DNA of 64,000 nt from Jannaschia helgolandensis. Lineage in GTDB: Bacteria; Pseudomonadota; Alphaproteobacteria; Rhodobacterales; Rhodobacteraceae. The translations under genes and the position numbers were made by a program. The notes below the pieces were generated by a model that worked only from the letters and a program-made list of their open reading frames with translations, ran no database searches and was not told the DNA's origin. Positions 26,581-35,819 of the stretch are shown piece after piece (position 1 is the stretch's first letter; each line of letters opens with the position of its first letter). Location of the stretch: positions 248,001 to 312,000 of the forward strand of contig NZ_FNZQ01000004.1 of assembly GCF_900109285.1 (NCBI RefSeq), given 5' to 3'.

Positions 26581-26983
26581 CATCCGGTTGCAACGCCTGC
26601 TGAAGCGCTTGGCATAGAAGCCTGCCGTCAGGAAATTCTACGCTGGACAAATCTGCGCGAGATGCGCGTACGGATCGGCCTGGACCAGATAGGCCGGATG
26701 CAAGGCTTGCATTATTGCGATAATATTACCTTGTTAATAGGAAAAATTTCCTATTTTATTTCATTATAACGATAATTTGTCGACAAGCGATGCGTCAGGC
26801 CAAACACTTCGCTGCATCGCTGGAACAGGTGCCCGATCTGCAAATGTATAACGTATCACCAGCGCGCCGTTGCATCGCTGGAACTGTCACTGGAAATCGA
26901 CCCGGACGATCGCGGAATCCTGCCTTACGACTTGTGAGCACGACGCCTTTACGGCAACGCTGAATTCTAAATCGGAGGATATC
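26581..26983. other. 403-bp region with AT-rich island, inverted repeat and short direct repeats
   Basis: The stretch at 26705-26780 is strikingly AT-rich. It holds a 9-bp inverted repeat AATAGGAAA-AA-TTTCCTATT (26736-26755), which with the following T-rich bases could terminate the MFS transcript or act as an operator. A 14-bp direct repeat TGCATCGCTGGAAC occurs at 26813 and 26871. No gene recognised. Confidence 0.5.
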
Positions 26984-27442
26984 ATGGAACTGACCGGAAC
27001 CCGCCTGATCGCCGCCCCGCGCGAGGTCGTCTGGACCAGACTGAACGACGCCGCGACCCTGAAAGCCTGCATTCCCGGCTGCGAGGAATTGACCGGATCA
27101 CCCGAAGAGGGATTCGAAGCCGTGGTGAAACAGAAGGTCGGCCCCGTGAAGGCGACCTTCAAAGGCTTTGTCACACTGTCGGACGTGAAACCGCCCGAAA
27201 GTTACCGCATCGCGGGCGAAGGCAAGGGCGGCGTCGCGGGGTTCGCCAAGGGCGGGGCGGACGTGCGGCTGACCGAAGTGCCGGAAGGAACCGAACTGTC
27301 TTACGCAGTCGATGCCAAGGTTGGCGGCAAGATCGCGCAACTCGGCTCGCGCCTGATCGACAGTTTTTCGGCCAAGATGGCAGACGCGTTCTTCGAGAAT
27401 TTCAAGAATGAGGTCGAAGGCGGATCTGCCGATAAAGCCTGA
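26984..27442 (+). CDS. CoxG-like SRPBCC-family protein
   Basis: A 152-residue protein that starts MELTGTRLIAAPREVVWTRL and contains LKACIPGCEELTG and KVGPVKATFKGFVTLSDV, the hallmarks of the CoxG (carbon monoxide dehydrogenase subunit G) family. The helix-grip fold binds lipid or hydrophobic ligands, and CoxG anchors or matures molybdenum hydroxylases. No CO dehydrogenase genes are in the window, so it acts alone or with a distant partner. The ATG is preceded by TCGGAGG. Confidence 0.88.
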   Translation: MELTGTRLIAAPREVVWTRLNDAATLKACIPGCEELTGSPEEGFEAVVKQKVGPVKATFKGFVTLSDVKPPESYRIAGEGKGGVAGFAKGGADVRLTEVPEGTELSYAVDAKVGGKIAQLGSRLIDSFSAKMADAFFENFKNEVEGGSADKA

Positions 27443-27493
27443 CCGCGATATGCACACCTTACATGAGGTTTATCCCTCAACTCTCTGAAAAGG

Positions 27494-28150
27494 CTAAAAT
27501 CTGGCTGGGCGCCAGCCCGCGGCACGCGCCTCGTCTTCGGTGCAGAACCAACGCTCGCCCCGACGTTCGTCGATGCGCGTGGAACCGTATGCCGGGCTTA
27601 TCGGCAGGTGATAGATGCGCCCGTTGCCGCTGATGTTGCCCTTGATCGTGCAAGCGCCATCCGGCGCGTTCGCCCTGGCCCGCATGGCACGTTGTTCCGC
27701 CCGGTATGCCGCTGGATCGATCATGTCATAGGCCCAGAGGCCGCGTGATAGCAGCACTGCCTCTTTCTGTTCCTCGAAATAGGTCCGATCCTGCCGGTAA
27801 ACGCGCGCGATCCCAAGACGCACCAACTCGGCGTTGGCGTCCGTTCCACCAACCTTGCAGACGGCCAAAGGGCGACCGTAACGATCGGTCTGATCCCATC
27901 GGCATGTTGCCTGCCGTCCCTGATAGAGCGCCCTTGCCGCTTCGCTCGCCAATTGACCGCAGGCCAGGACCGCGCCATCGGCGTTGGTGCAGGTCTGCGC
28001 GTCCTCGGCGGCGTCGATCCCGATCAGGCGGATGTTTTCGCGCCAACCGATATCGAAGGTATCCGCATCGACGACACGGATCGGTCCGGTGAACTCAGCG
28101 GACAGGGCGGGTGCGGCGAGCAGGACGAGAAATGAACAAAGTCTGAACAT
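27494..28150 (-). CDS. secreted thermonuclease-like protein with extra C-terminal domain
   Basis: A 218-residue protein with a signal peptide (MFRLCSFLVLLAAPALSA) and a staphylococcal-nuclease fold: IRVVDADTFDIGW, IRLIGIDAAEDAQTC, then AVCKVGGTDANAELVRLGIA and YFEEQKEA. An extra C-terminal unit, KGNISGNGRIYHLPISPAYG and then ERWFCTEDEARAAGWRPA, resembles the small Ada-type or surface-associated domain found fused to nucleases. It probably degrades extracellular or periplasmic nucleic acid. Full length. Confidence 0.82.
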   Translation of the reverse strand: MFRLCSFLVLLAAPALSAEFTGPIRVVDADTFDIGWRENIRLIGIDAAEDAQTCTNADGAVLACGQLASEAARALYQGRQATCRWDQTDRYGRPLAVCKVGGTDANAELVRLGIARVYRQDRTYFEEQKEAVLLSRGLWAYDMIDPAAYRAEQRAMRARANAPDGACTIKGNISGNGRIYHLPISPAYGSTRIDERRGERWFCTEDEARAAGWRPARF

Positions 28151-28219
28151 AGGCGCTCAGATGCCGCCAAAATGGCACCGTGCCAAGCGGAAAAGTTAAT
28201 ATATGGTTAATATCGCGGA

Positions 28220-29122
28220 CTAGTGTTTCGTCGCCACGTGCGGCGGCGTCACCCCTCGCTTCAGCCGCGCTTCGCGCCATGCGATGAAGCTGACCGACGC
28301 GATGATGATCAGCGCGCCCAAAATGACGAACCCGTCCGGGGGCTCCGCGAAGAATGCCCAGCCCAGCAGGACGGCCCAGACCATCTGCAGGAACGTCACC
28401 GGCTGGGTCACCGAAATCGGGGCCGCCGCGAAAGCCCGGGTCATGGTATAATGTCCCGCCGTCGCGAAGGCCGCGACCAGGAACATCCAGCCCAGGTCGG
28501 CGACCGTGGGCGTCCTCCAGACGGCGAATGCGAAAGGGGCCAGTCCGACCGTAACCGTCACCGACAACATCGCCACCACCATCGTCGCCGAATACCGCCC
28601 CGACAGCGGCTTGGCGAACAGGTAGGATGCGCCGAACAACGCTGCGGTGGCCAGCATCGCCAGATGCCCCGTCTCGATCTCGCGGAAGCCGGGGCGCAAG
28701 ATGACCACCACCCCCAAAAGCGCCGCGACCACCGCCAGAATGCGACGCAACGCAAGCGTTTCACCCAGAAAGATCGCTGCACCCAGAGTGACATAGACCG
28801 GGTTCAGATAGTTCATCGCGGTGACTTCGGCGATCGGGATCTGTGTCATTGCATAGAACCACAGGATCACGGCGAGCGTATGCACAAGACCGCGCGCCGC
28901 GAAGAATTTCAGATCGCGCGAAGATATGCGCGTTGCCAGCAAAGTGCGCGCGATCGGCAGAAGAAAGACCAGCCCCAGAAGATAGCGCAGGAATGCCGCC
29001 TCGGCCGCAGGCAAATCCTGCGCGGCGTATTTGACGATGGCGGTCACTGCGATGAAGCACAGGCCCGTGGAAATCATCCACAGAATACCCTGGATCGGAT
29101 GCGATGGCATTTTCATCCGCAA
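28220..29122 (-). CDS. EamA-family (DMT superfamily) transporter
   Basis: A 300-residue protein of ten predicted helices in two EamA repeats (GILWMISTGLCFIAVTAIV at the start, LAMLATAALFGASYLFAKPL at the second). It carries the usual internal MTQIPIAEVTAMNYLNPVYV signature of the first repeat's end. The substrate is unknown; relatives export amino acids or metabolites. It lies 35 bp upstream of argO on the same strand. Confidence 0.88.
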   Translation of the reverse strand: MRMKMPSHPIQGILWMISTGLCFIAVTAIVKYAAQDLPAAEAAFLRYLLGLVFLLPIARTLLATRISSRDLKFFAARGLVHTLAVILWFYAMTQIPIAEVTAMNYLNPVYVTLGAAIFLGETLALRRILAVVAALLGVVVILRPGFREIETGHLAMLATAALFGASYLFAKPLSGRYSATMVVAMLSVTVTVGLAPFAFAVWRTPTVADLGWMFLVAAFATAGHYTMTRAFAAAPISVTQPVTFLQMVWAVLLGWAFFAEPPDGFVILGALIIIASVSFIAWREARLKRGVTPPHVATKH

Positions 29123-29156
29123 TCCATGGGCCGGGCGCGGGCCGTCCGCAAGCGCG

Positions 29157-29750
29157 TCATCCGCGCAGCAGGCTGATGGCGATGGACCACATGACGATGG
29201 CGATCAGCCCGTCCAGAACGCGCCAGGCGACGGGTCGTGTGAACACCGGGCGCAACAGCGTCGCGCCATACCCCAGCGCGAAGAAGAACGCGAAAGAAGA
29301 TGCGACGGCCCCGACCCCGAACATCACCGGCGATGCCGCCTGCGTCGAGATCGAGCCCAGCAGGATCAGCGTATCAAGATAGACGTGCGGATTGAGCCAG
29401 GTCAGTGCCAGGCAGATCGTCACGGCCCGGCGCAACCCGCCCGCCGCCGCCGCCGCCTGCAAGGAGCTGCCGCCTCGCCATGCCGCCAGCGCCGCCCGTC
29501 CGCCATAGACGATCAGGAACGCCGCCCCGCCCCAGCGGAACAGCGGCACGATCCAGGGCACCGTCTCGACAAGTATGCCGAAGCCCGCGACCCCCGCCGC
29601 CACCAGAAGGGCATCCGAGAGCGCGCAGGTCAGAACGACAGCCAGAACATGTTCGCCACGCAGCCCCTGGCGCAGCACGAAAGCGTTCTGTGCCCCGATG
29701 GCGAGGATCAGCGAAAGGCCAAGGCCGAAGCCGGAGAGGAACGAAGTCAT
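29157..29750 (-). CDS. LysE/ArgO-family amino acid exporter
   Basis: A 197-residue membrane protein with six predicted helices. It begins MTSFLSGFGLGLSLILAIGA and continues QNAFVLRQGLRGEH, the signature of LysE/ArgO exporters of basic amino acids. TWLNPHVYLDTLILLGSIS is also typical. An in-frame GTG 18 bp earlier is a weaker start. Confidence 0.88.
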   Translation of the reverse strand: MTSFLSGFGLGLSLILAIGAQNAFVLRQGLRGEHVLAVVLTCALSDALLVAAGVAGFGILVETVPWIVPLFRWGGAAFLIVYGGRAALAAWRGGSSLQAAAAAGGLRRAVTICLALTWLNPHVYLDTLILLGSISTQAASPVMFGVGAVASSFAFFFALGYGATLLRPVFTRPVAWRVLDGLIAIVMWSIAISLLRG

Positions 29751-29880
29751 AGCGGGCGGAAGGACCACACGGACTGGACTTGTGCAACTGGGAAGTTACG
29801 CAAAGTCAGGAAACGCTCTGCCAGAGATGCCCGGACCGCCGCCGTCCGCGTTTGGGCACTGCATCAGCCGGTATGCCCTC

Positions 29881-30531
29881 TCATGCGTCGATTGCCTTGG
29901 CCCGCCCCAGAAACGTCAGAGCGATGGCTGCGACGAAGACAAACGTCAGGGCACCGAGACCGCGTTCATACAGTCCGTCGATGTTGTCGGGCATGAAAAA
30001 GAACACCGGGGCCAACGGCAGCCAGAGAACCGTGACTGCCTTGCAGGTCAGTTCCAGACGGCGCGAAACCACACCCGCACCCGCCGACATCGCCCAGGGC
30101 ACGACCGAAAACAGAACCCACAGACCCCAGACCAGATAGGTGTGGATCACCACGCCCTCGGAATCGCTGTCGCCATATTCGTCCCGTGCACCGACAAGGA
30201 AAACAATCAGCCCAGCCAGGATCAGTCCATAGATGCCCGTGGTCCAGCCGCGTCCGCCCAGATGTGCATGGGCCGCACCAACCGCGCAGGCAATCAGCGC
30301 GGCAGAATAGGAATAAATACCCGCGTCTACGATGAATTCGTACCGCCCCGCGCCCAGATCGCTGATCGTGTCGGACACCCAATCGTGGTCCGGCACCGCG
30401 AAATCGGCGATCAGCATGGACAGCGAGAACAACACCATGCCCGCAATCGCGATCACGGCCATACCGCGCAGAATGTGCGAATGCTCCGGCAGGGGGACAT
30501 AGGGCTGATCGGAAAAATCTCTGGCCTGCAT
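29881..30531 (-). CDS. DUF998 membrane protein under EcfG-type promoter
   Basis: A 216-residue protein with about six to seven helices and the DUF998 signature HDWVSDTISDLGAG near residue 48. The cytoplasmic N-terminus is short. Function unknown; the family is widespread in bacteria. GGAGGAG lies just upstream of the ATG. A perfect GGAAC-N16-CGTT promoter lies 41 bp upstream of the start codon, giving a leader of about 33 nt, so the gene is probably induced in general stress. Confidence 0.82.
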   Translation of the reverse strand: MQARDFSDQPYVPLPEHSHILRGMAVIAIAGMVLFSLSMLIADFAVPDHDWVSDTISDLGAGRYEFIVDAGIYSYSAALIACAVGAAHAHLGGRGWTTGIYGLILAGLIVFLVGARDEYGDSDSEGVVIHTYLVWGLWVLFSVVPWAMSAGAGVVSRRLELTCKAVTVLWLPLAPVFFFMPDNIDGLYERGLGALTFVFVAAIALTFLGRAKAIDA

Positions 30532-30571
30532 GGTCGTCTCCTCCGGTCGCGGACATACCGCAGGTGGCGGA

Positions 30572-30596
30572 ACAACGACCAGAAAAGGGACTGGTT
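30572..30596 (-). promoter_or_regulatory. EcfG-type promoter for the DUF998 gene
   Basis: The minus strand reads GGAAC, 16 nt, CGTT. The predicted start of transcription near 30564 and the Shine-Dalgarno 8 bp before the ATG at 30531 give a well-formed promoter-leader. Confidence 0.75.
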
Positions 30597-30606
30597 CCTC
30601 CGGCGT

Positions 30607-31350
30607 CTACTCCAGTTGCGCCATGACCTCGTCGCTGGCCTCGAAATTGGCGGTGACATTCTGCACGTCGTCGTCGTCTTCCAACGCATCGAGCAGTTTC
30701 ATCAGCGATTGCATGCCGTCCAGGTCCAACTCGGTCGTGGTGGTGGGCCGCCACACCAGTTTCGTGGATTCGCTTTCGCCCAGATGCTCTTCCAGCGCGG
30801 TCGACACGGCATTCAGATCGGTATCGGCGCACCAGACGACGTGGCTTTCCTCGTCGCTCTCCACATCTTCGGCACCGGCCTCGATCGCGGCCATCAGAAC
30901 GGTTTCGCCATCGCCCACGCTGGCGGGATAGACGACCTGTCCTTTGCGGTCGAACATGAACCCGACGGAGCCCGTTTCGCCCAGGTTACCGCCATTCTTG
31001 GAAAACGTGGAGCGCACGGACGAGGCGGTCCGGTTGCGGTTGTCGGTCATCGCCTCGACGATGACAGCAACGCCATTGGGGCCGTAGCCTTCGTAGCGGA
31101 TCTCGTCATAGCTTTCCGCGTCGCCGCCCGACGCCTTGGCGATGGCGCGCGCGATGACGTCCTTGGGCACCGACTGCTGCTTGGCCTCTTTCACGGCAAG
31201 CCGCAGGCGGGGGTTCTTGTCGGGATCGGGGTCGCCCATCTTGGCAGCAACGGTGATTTCCTTCGACAACTTGGAAAACAGCTTGGCGCGGATCTTGTCC
31301 TGACGCCCTTTGCGATGCTGGATATTCGCCCATTTGGAATGGCCTGCCAT
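30607..31350 (-). CDS. YebC/PmpR family protein
   Basis: A 247-residue cytoplasmic protein with the family N-terminus [18 protein letters not shown], followed by [19 protein letters not shown], and later [19 protein letters not shown] and the acidic surface loops. Members bind the ribosome or DNA: they relieve stalling at difficult motifs and in some species act as transcription regulators. Length is usual. The neighbouring SLC13 gene is divergent. Confidence 0.95.
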   Translation of the reverse strand: MAGHSKWANIQHRKGRQDKIRAKLFSKLSKEITVAAKMGDPDPDKNPRLRLAVKEAKQQSVPKDVIARAIAKASGGDAESYDEIRYEGYGPNGVAVIVEAMTDNRNRTASSVRSTFSKNGGNLGETGSVGFMFDRKGQVVYPASVGDGETVLMAAIEAGAEDVESDEESHVVWCADTDLNAVSTALEEHLGESESTKLVWRPTTTTELDLDGMQSLMKLLDALEDDDDVQNVTANFEASDEVMAQLE

Positions 31351-31516
31351 GGGGTCTCTCCGGAATTTGAGGTTTGTTTGCGGCCCGCTATACCGCCCCG
31401 GCAAGGGTGGCGGCAAGCCGGGACGGAATTTCAGGTCGGCGCAACCCGACAAGGCATTTGCGCGTTCCCTTCGGTCCGTCCTAGACGGGGATACCCAGAT
31501 CGGAACGGACACCTGC

Positions 31517-33301
31517 ATGACAACCGACCAGATTATCCTGTTTGCCCTGTTCGGGGGCGTCTTCGCCATGCTGCTCTGGGGCCGGTTCCGGTATGACATC
31601 GTGGCGTTTTCCGCGCTGCTGCTGGGCGTGATTCTGGGCGTCGTTCCCAAGGAGGACGCATTCCTGGGCTTCGGCCACCCTGCCACGCTGGTTGTGGCGC
31701 TGGTGCTGATCGTGTCGGCGGGCCTTGTGCGGTCTGGCGCGGTGCTGCTGATCACGCGCACACTGGTCGATGCGAAACGCGGCACCGGGACGCATATCAC
31801 CATCATGGGCGGAATCGGCGCGATCCTGTCGGCGTTCATGAACAACGTGGCGGCGCTTGCGCTGTTGATGCCGGTGGACATCGCCACCGCGCGCAAGGCA
31901 GGCCGCCTGCCCGGTCGGACGCTGATGCCGCTGTCATTCGCGACCATACTGGGCGGCACGATCACCCTGATCGGCACGCCGCCCAACATCGTTATCGCGG
32001 GCATCCGCAGGGACCAGCTGGGTGAGAGCTTTGCGATGTTCGACTTCGCACCGGTCGGCCTGGTGACCACGCTGGCGGGGCTGATCTTCGTGGCACTTGT
32101 CGGCTGGCGGCTGATCCCCGGAATGGGGGACAGCGACGCGCAGGGCGGGCTGAACGAGAACGAAAAGGCCCATTACGTCGCCGAACTGACCGTGCCCGAG
32201 GGCAACGCCCGCGTCGGCGCGCACGTCGGCGATCTTTATGATACGGGCGACGAGATCGGGGTGCATATCATCGGCCTGCTGCGCAATGGGCGACGGATGT
32301 TCGGAACGTCCCGCGATGTCGTGCTGGAGGCGGGCGATGCCCTGATCCTCGAAGCGATGCCCGAGCAACTGGACGAGTTTCGCGTGGCGGAATCCTTCGA
32401 ATTCACCGATGATCGCCGCATGACGATGCTGGAAGCGGCGGATCAGGGTCTGAGCCTGATCGAAGTCGTGGTCCGCGATGACAGCCGCATCAACGGCAAG
32501 TCGGCGCAGGCCATCGGCCTGGCATGGCGTCAGCGCACGATTCTGATGGGAATCTCGCGTCGGGGGCGGCGCATCACCGACCGTTTGCGCCGCGAAACGA
32601 TCAAGGCGGGCGATATTCTGCTGTTGCTGGCTCCCACCGACTCGGCCGAGGAAATGGTGACCTGGCTGGGCGCGCTGCCACTGGCCGACCGTGGTCTTGC
32701 CGTGACCGATAACAAGAAGATCTGGCCGTCGGTCGGGTTCTTCGCGGTGGCCGTGGCGGCCGCCAGTTTCGGTCTTGTCGACCTGACCGTCGCGCTCGGC
32801 GTTGTCGTCGTCGCCTATGTCCTGACCCGCATCGTGCCCTTGCAGGAACTGTATAACCATGTCGAATGGCCGGTCGTCGTCCTGCTGGGGTCGATGATCC
32901 CGCTGGGCGCGGCGCTCGACTCGGCGGGCGGCACCAAGCTGATTGCCGAATGGCTGCTGGTGTTGACGAAGGGACAACCGGCCTGGATGGCGATGCTGCT
33001 TCTGATGGTGGTGACGATGGTGCTGTCGGCGGTGCTGAACAATACGGCGACCGCGATCGTGGCCGCCCCCGTCGGCATCTCGATGGCGCGGGCGATGGAC
33101 GTGAACCCGGATGCCTTCCTGATCGCCGTGGCGATCGCGGCGTCCTGCGCGTTTCTGACGCCCATCGGCCACAAGAACAACACGCTCATCCTTGGGCCCG
33201 GCGGCTATCGCTTCGGCGACTACTGGCAGATGGGTCTGCCGCTGACAGTCGTGATCCTTGCCGTATCCTTGCCCGCGACGCTTTATTTCTGGCCGCTTTG
33301 A
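31517..33301 (+). CDS. SLC13-family permease with two TrkA-C domains
   Basis: A 594-residue inner-membrane transporter. Two membrane halves flank a cytoplasmic insert of about 200 residues that contains two TrkA_C-like units ([20 protein letters not shown] and [20 protein letters not shown] regions). The N-half carries [13 protein letters not shown] and [18 protein letters not shown]; the C-half carries [17 protein letters not shown] and [17 protein letters not shown]. These are the repeats typical of Na+-coupled anion transporters (sulfate, dicarboxylate or similar). The substrate cannot be told. Confidence 0.9.
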   Translation: MTTDQIILFALFGGVFAMLLWGRFRYDIVAFSALLLGVILGVVPKEDAFLGFGHPATLVVALVLIVSAGLVRSGAVLLITRTLVDAKRGTGTHITIMGGIGAILSAFMNNVAALALLMPVDIATARKAGRLPGRTLMPLSFATILGGTITLIGTPPNIVIAGIRRDQLGESFAMFDFAPVGLVTTLAGLIFVALVGWRLIPGMGDSDAQGGLNENEKAHYVAELTVPEGNARVGAHVGDLYDTGDEIGVHIIGLLRNGRRMFGTSRDVVLEAGDALILEAMPEQLDEFRVAESFEFTDDRRMTMLEAADQGLSLIEVVVRDDSRINGKSAQAIGLAWRQRTILMGISRRGRRITDRLRRETIKAGDILLLLAPTDSAEEMVTWLGALPLADRGLAVTDNKKIWPSVGFFAVAVAAASFGLVDLTVALGVVVVAYVLTRIVPLQELYNHVEWPVVVLLGSMIPLGAALDSAGGTKLIAEWLLVLTKGQPAWMAMLLLMVVTMVLSAVLNNTATAIVAAPVGISMARAMDVNPDAFLIAVAIAASCAFLTPIGHKNNTLILGPGGYRFGDYWQMGLPLTVVILAVSLPATLYFWPL

Positions 33302-33388
33302 GGTTGGGGCGATGGCGCAGTCGGAAATTTGTGACACCGCGACCGCGACCGGCTTGCCCCTGCCCCGCGCCGGGCGCATGAAGCAGGC

Positions 33389-34186
33389 ATGACGCTGCGC
33401 TTCACGATCCTCGGTTGCGGCTCCTCCGGCGGGGTTCCGCGGCTGGGGGGCCACTGGGGCAATTGCGACCCGTCCAATCCGCGCAACCGCCGACGCCGCT
33501 GCTCCATGCTGGTCGAGAGGATCACGCCGGACGGCAGGACGCGGGTGTTGGTCGACACCTCTCCGGACATGCGCCAGCAGCTTCTGGATGCGGGCGTCGG
33601 TCAGTTGGACGGCGTGGTCTGGACCCATGCCCATGCCGATCATGTCCACGGGATAGATGACCTGCGGATGATCGTCATCAACCAGCGCCGGATGCTGGAC
33701 ATCTGGGCCGACGACGCGACCTGGGCCGACCTGTCGACACGCTTTGCCTATGCCTTCCAGACGCCGCCCGGGTCCAGCTATCCGCCGATCCTGTCGCGCC
33801 ATTCCCTGTCGGGGCCGGTCAAGGTCGAGGGCGCGGGCGGGCCGATCACCCTGCACCCGATCAGGGTCGGCCACGGAGAGATCGAGGCCCTTGGGCTGCG
33901 CATCGGCGGGCTGGCCTATATGCCTGACGTCAATGTCATTCCGCCCGAAGCGCAGGCGCTGCTATCCGATCTCGACGTCTGGGTTCTGGATGCCCTGCGC
34001 CGAACGCCGCACCCGTCGCATCTGTCGCTGTCGGAATCGCTTGCCTGGATCGACCGCATGAAGCCCCGGCGCGGCGTTCTGACCAACATGCATCTCGACC
34101 TCGACTACGCGACCGTCATGGCGGAAACCCCCGAAACCGTCGTCCCCGCCCATGACGGCATGACGATCGAACTGCCGGATGACTGA
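33389..34186 (+). CDS. MBL-fold metallo-hydrolase, PhnP-like
   Basis: A 265-residue hydrolase that starts LRFTILGCGSSGGVPRLGGH and has the metal motif THAHADHVHG (HxHxDH). It later has IRVGHGEIEALGLRIGGLAY and ends with GVLTNMHLDLDY. The family includes PhnP (cyclic phosphodiesterase) and lipoate-operon-type enzymes; the exact substrate is uncertain. No phosphonate genes are nearby. Confidence 0.88.
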   Translation: MTLRFTILGCGSSGGVPRLGGHWGNCDPSNPRNRRRRCSMLVERITPDGRTRVLVDTSPDMRQQLLDAGVGQLDGVVWTHAHADHVHGIDDLRMIVINQRRMLDIWADDATWADLSTRFAYAFQTPPGSSYPPILSRHSLSGPVKVEGAGGPITLHPIRVGHGEIEALGLRIGGLAYMPDVNVIPPEAQALLSDLDVWVLDALRRTPHPSHLSLSESLAWIDRMKPRRGVLTNMHLDLDYATVMAETPETVVPAHDGMTIELPDD

Positions 34187-34219
34187 CGTTCGGGCCCCCT
34201 GCGCCCGAAAGCCGCACTG

Positions 34220-35146
34220 ATGCTCGACGTCCTTACCGTCACGCTTCCGGTCTTCCTGATCATCGGCGCGGGCTATGTGGCTGTCTGGCGCAAAGTCTTC
34301 TCTCAGGGCCAGGTCGATGGGCTGATGATGTTCACCCAACGCTTCGCGATTCCCTGCCTGCTGTTCCTTGCCATGGCGCGGCTGGACCTGAGCGAGGGCT
34401 TCGACTGGCGCATGCTGACGGCGTATTACTCCGGCTCGCTCGTCAGCTTTGGCGCAGGCGTCATCGGCACCTTGCTCTGGCTCAAACGAGGGATAGAAGA
34501 CGCGGTCGCCGTTGGTTTCGCGGCCATGTTCGCCAACACCGTTCTGCTTGGCCTGCCGATCGCCGCCCGCGCCTACGGCGAAGACAGCCTTGCGCCGAAC
34601 TATACCATCATCGCGTTCAATGCGGCCTTTTGCTACTTCATCGGCATCTCCGCGATGGAAGCTGTGCGCGCGGGCGGGACCGGCTTTCTCGGCGGGATGA
34701 AGACTGTCGCGCGCCGGATGTCGACCAATTCGCTGATGATCGGCGTCGCAGCCGGTTTGCTGGTGAACCTGACCGGCCTGCCCCTGCCCGGCCCGATATC
34801 CGAAGCCCTGACGTTGATCGCCAGCGCCGCCCTGCCCGCCGCGCTGTTCGGTCTGGGGGGCGTGCTGGTGCAATACCGCCCCGAAGGCGACGCGCGCGGC
34901 ATCATTCTATGCTCTGGTATCGCGCTGATCCTGCATCCAGCATGGACCTGGGGCATTGGGCGCATGCTGGGTTTGGATCAAGCCGCATTCCGTGCGGCGG
35001 TCCTGACGGCGGCGATGGCACCGGGCGTCAATTCCTATCTGTTCGCGGCGATGCACGGACGCGCCGTCCGCATCAGCGCTTCATCTGTCCTGATCGGAAC
35101 GGCCGTATCGGTGCTGACGGTATCGGGCTGGCTGCTGTTGCTTTGA
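34220..35146 (+). CDS. AEC-family transporter
   Basis: A 308-residue protein with about ten helices: LTVTLPVFLIIGAGYVAVW at the start, FANTVLLGLPIAARAYG in the middle, and MAPGVNSYLFAAMHGRA near the end. These are signatures of the auxin-efflux-carrier (MdcF/YfdV-like) permeases. The substrate is unknown. It starts 33 bp after the metallo-hydrolase gene. Confidence 0.9.
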   Translation: MLDVLTVTLPVFLIIGAGYVAVWRKVFSQGQVDGLMMFTQRFAIPCLLFLAMARLDLSEGFDWRMLTAYYSGSLVSFGAGVIGTLLWLKRGIEDAVAVGFAAMFANTVLLGLPIAARAYGEDSLAPNYTIIAFNAAFCYFIGISAMEAVRAGGTGFLGGMKTVARRMSTNSLMIGVAAGLLVNLTGLPLPGPISEALTLIASAALPAALFGLGGVLVQYRPEGDARGIILCSGIALILHPAWTWGIGRMLGLDQAAFRAAVLTAAMAPGVNSYLFAAMHGRAVRISASSVLIGTAVSVLTVSGWLLLL

Positions 35147-35269
35147 CCGATGCAAACCGGATCTGTCAGATACCTCTATGCTGAACTTTTCGGTATGGTC
35201 CCCGAAGGGCCGGACTGCATCGACAGCACGGCCCATCCCTTTCGGCGGACCGTTCGCAACGAGGCAGAC

Positions 35270-35695
35270 ATGACACAGGCAAACGACCTGATCGGCACCT
35301 GGCGGATGATATCCTGGACACGGCAGGCCCTGAAGACAGGTCAGGTGTCCGACGCAATGGGGCCGAACCCCATAGGATACATCGCCTATCACGCCGACGG
35401 ACGCATGATGGCGACCGTGTTCCGCAACGACCGGCTATCCGCGCGCGACGGGGTGTGGACGAGCGACCAGAAGGCGCAACTCTTCGACACCATGCTGGCC
35501 TACGTGGCGCGCTACAGCATCGAGGACGATCAGGTGATCCATCACGTCGAACGGGCCTGGAACCCCAACTGGCAGATCGACCTGTTCCGCCCGTTCTCGC
35601 TTCGGGGTGAAACCCTGACGATCAGCGGGGCACCGGGTATAGACCCATCGACCGGGGAAGAGGTGATCTACCGAATGGAATTCATCAAATTATGA
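35270..35695 (+). CDS. lipocalin-like domain protein
   Basis: A 141-residue soluble protein: LIGTWRMISWTRQALKTGQV, then GYIAYHADGRMMATVFRNDR and HVERAWNPNWQID, matching the Lipocalin_5-like family, a single-domain beta barrel. An earlier in-frame ATG at 35150 gives an N-terminus that does not match the family and lacks a good ribosome site. The function in bacteria is not established. Confidence 0.82.
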   Translation: MTQANDLIGTWRMISWTRQALKTGQVSDAMGPNPIGYIAYHADGRMMATVFRNDRLSARDGVWTSDQKAQLFDTMLAYVARYSIEDDQVIHHVERAWNPNWQIDLFRPFSLRGETLTISGAPGIDPSTGEEVIYRMEFIKL

Positions 35696-35749
35696 CGCTG
35701 CAACGGCTTCCCGCTTGCGGTCGTCATGTCCTGTCCGACCTGTGAAAGA

Positions 35750-35792
35750 CGGATGCCGCAAAAGAAAAAGCGGGACACGAAGGTCCCGCTTT
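35750..35792 (-). terminator. rho-independent terminator of the transglycosylase gene
   Basis: A perfect 10-bp stem (AAAGCGGGAC/GTCCCGCTTT) with a 6-nt loop at 35767-35792, followed on the minus strand by CTTTTTCTTTTG. It lies about 30 bp past the stop at 35820. Confidence 0.8.
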
Positions 35793-35819
35793 CCGGATCG
35801 ACAGGTCAGGAAACGTCAA

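Noticed and set aside
29575-33874. Long antisense frames over argO, yebC and SLC13 (673 and 646 codons)
   Set aside because: They lie opposite genes with clear domains and show no motif of their own; high G+C removes stops by chance.
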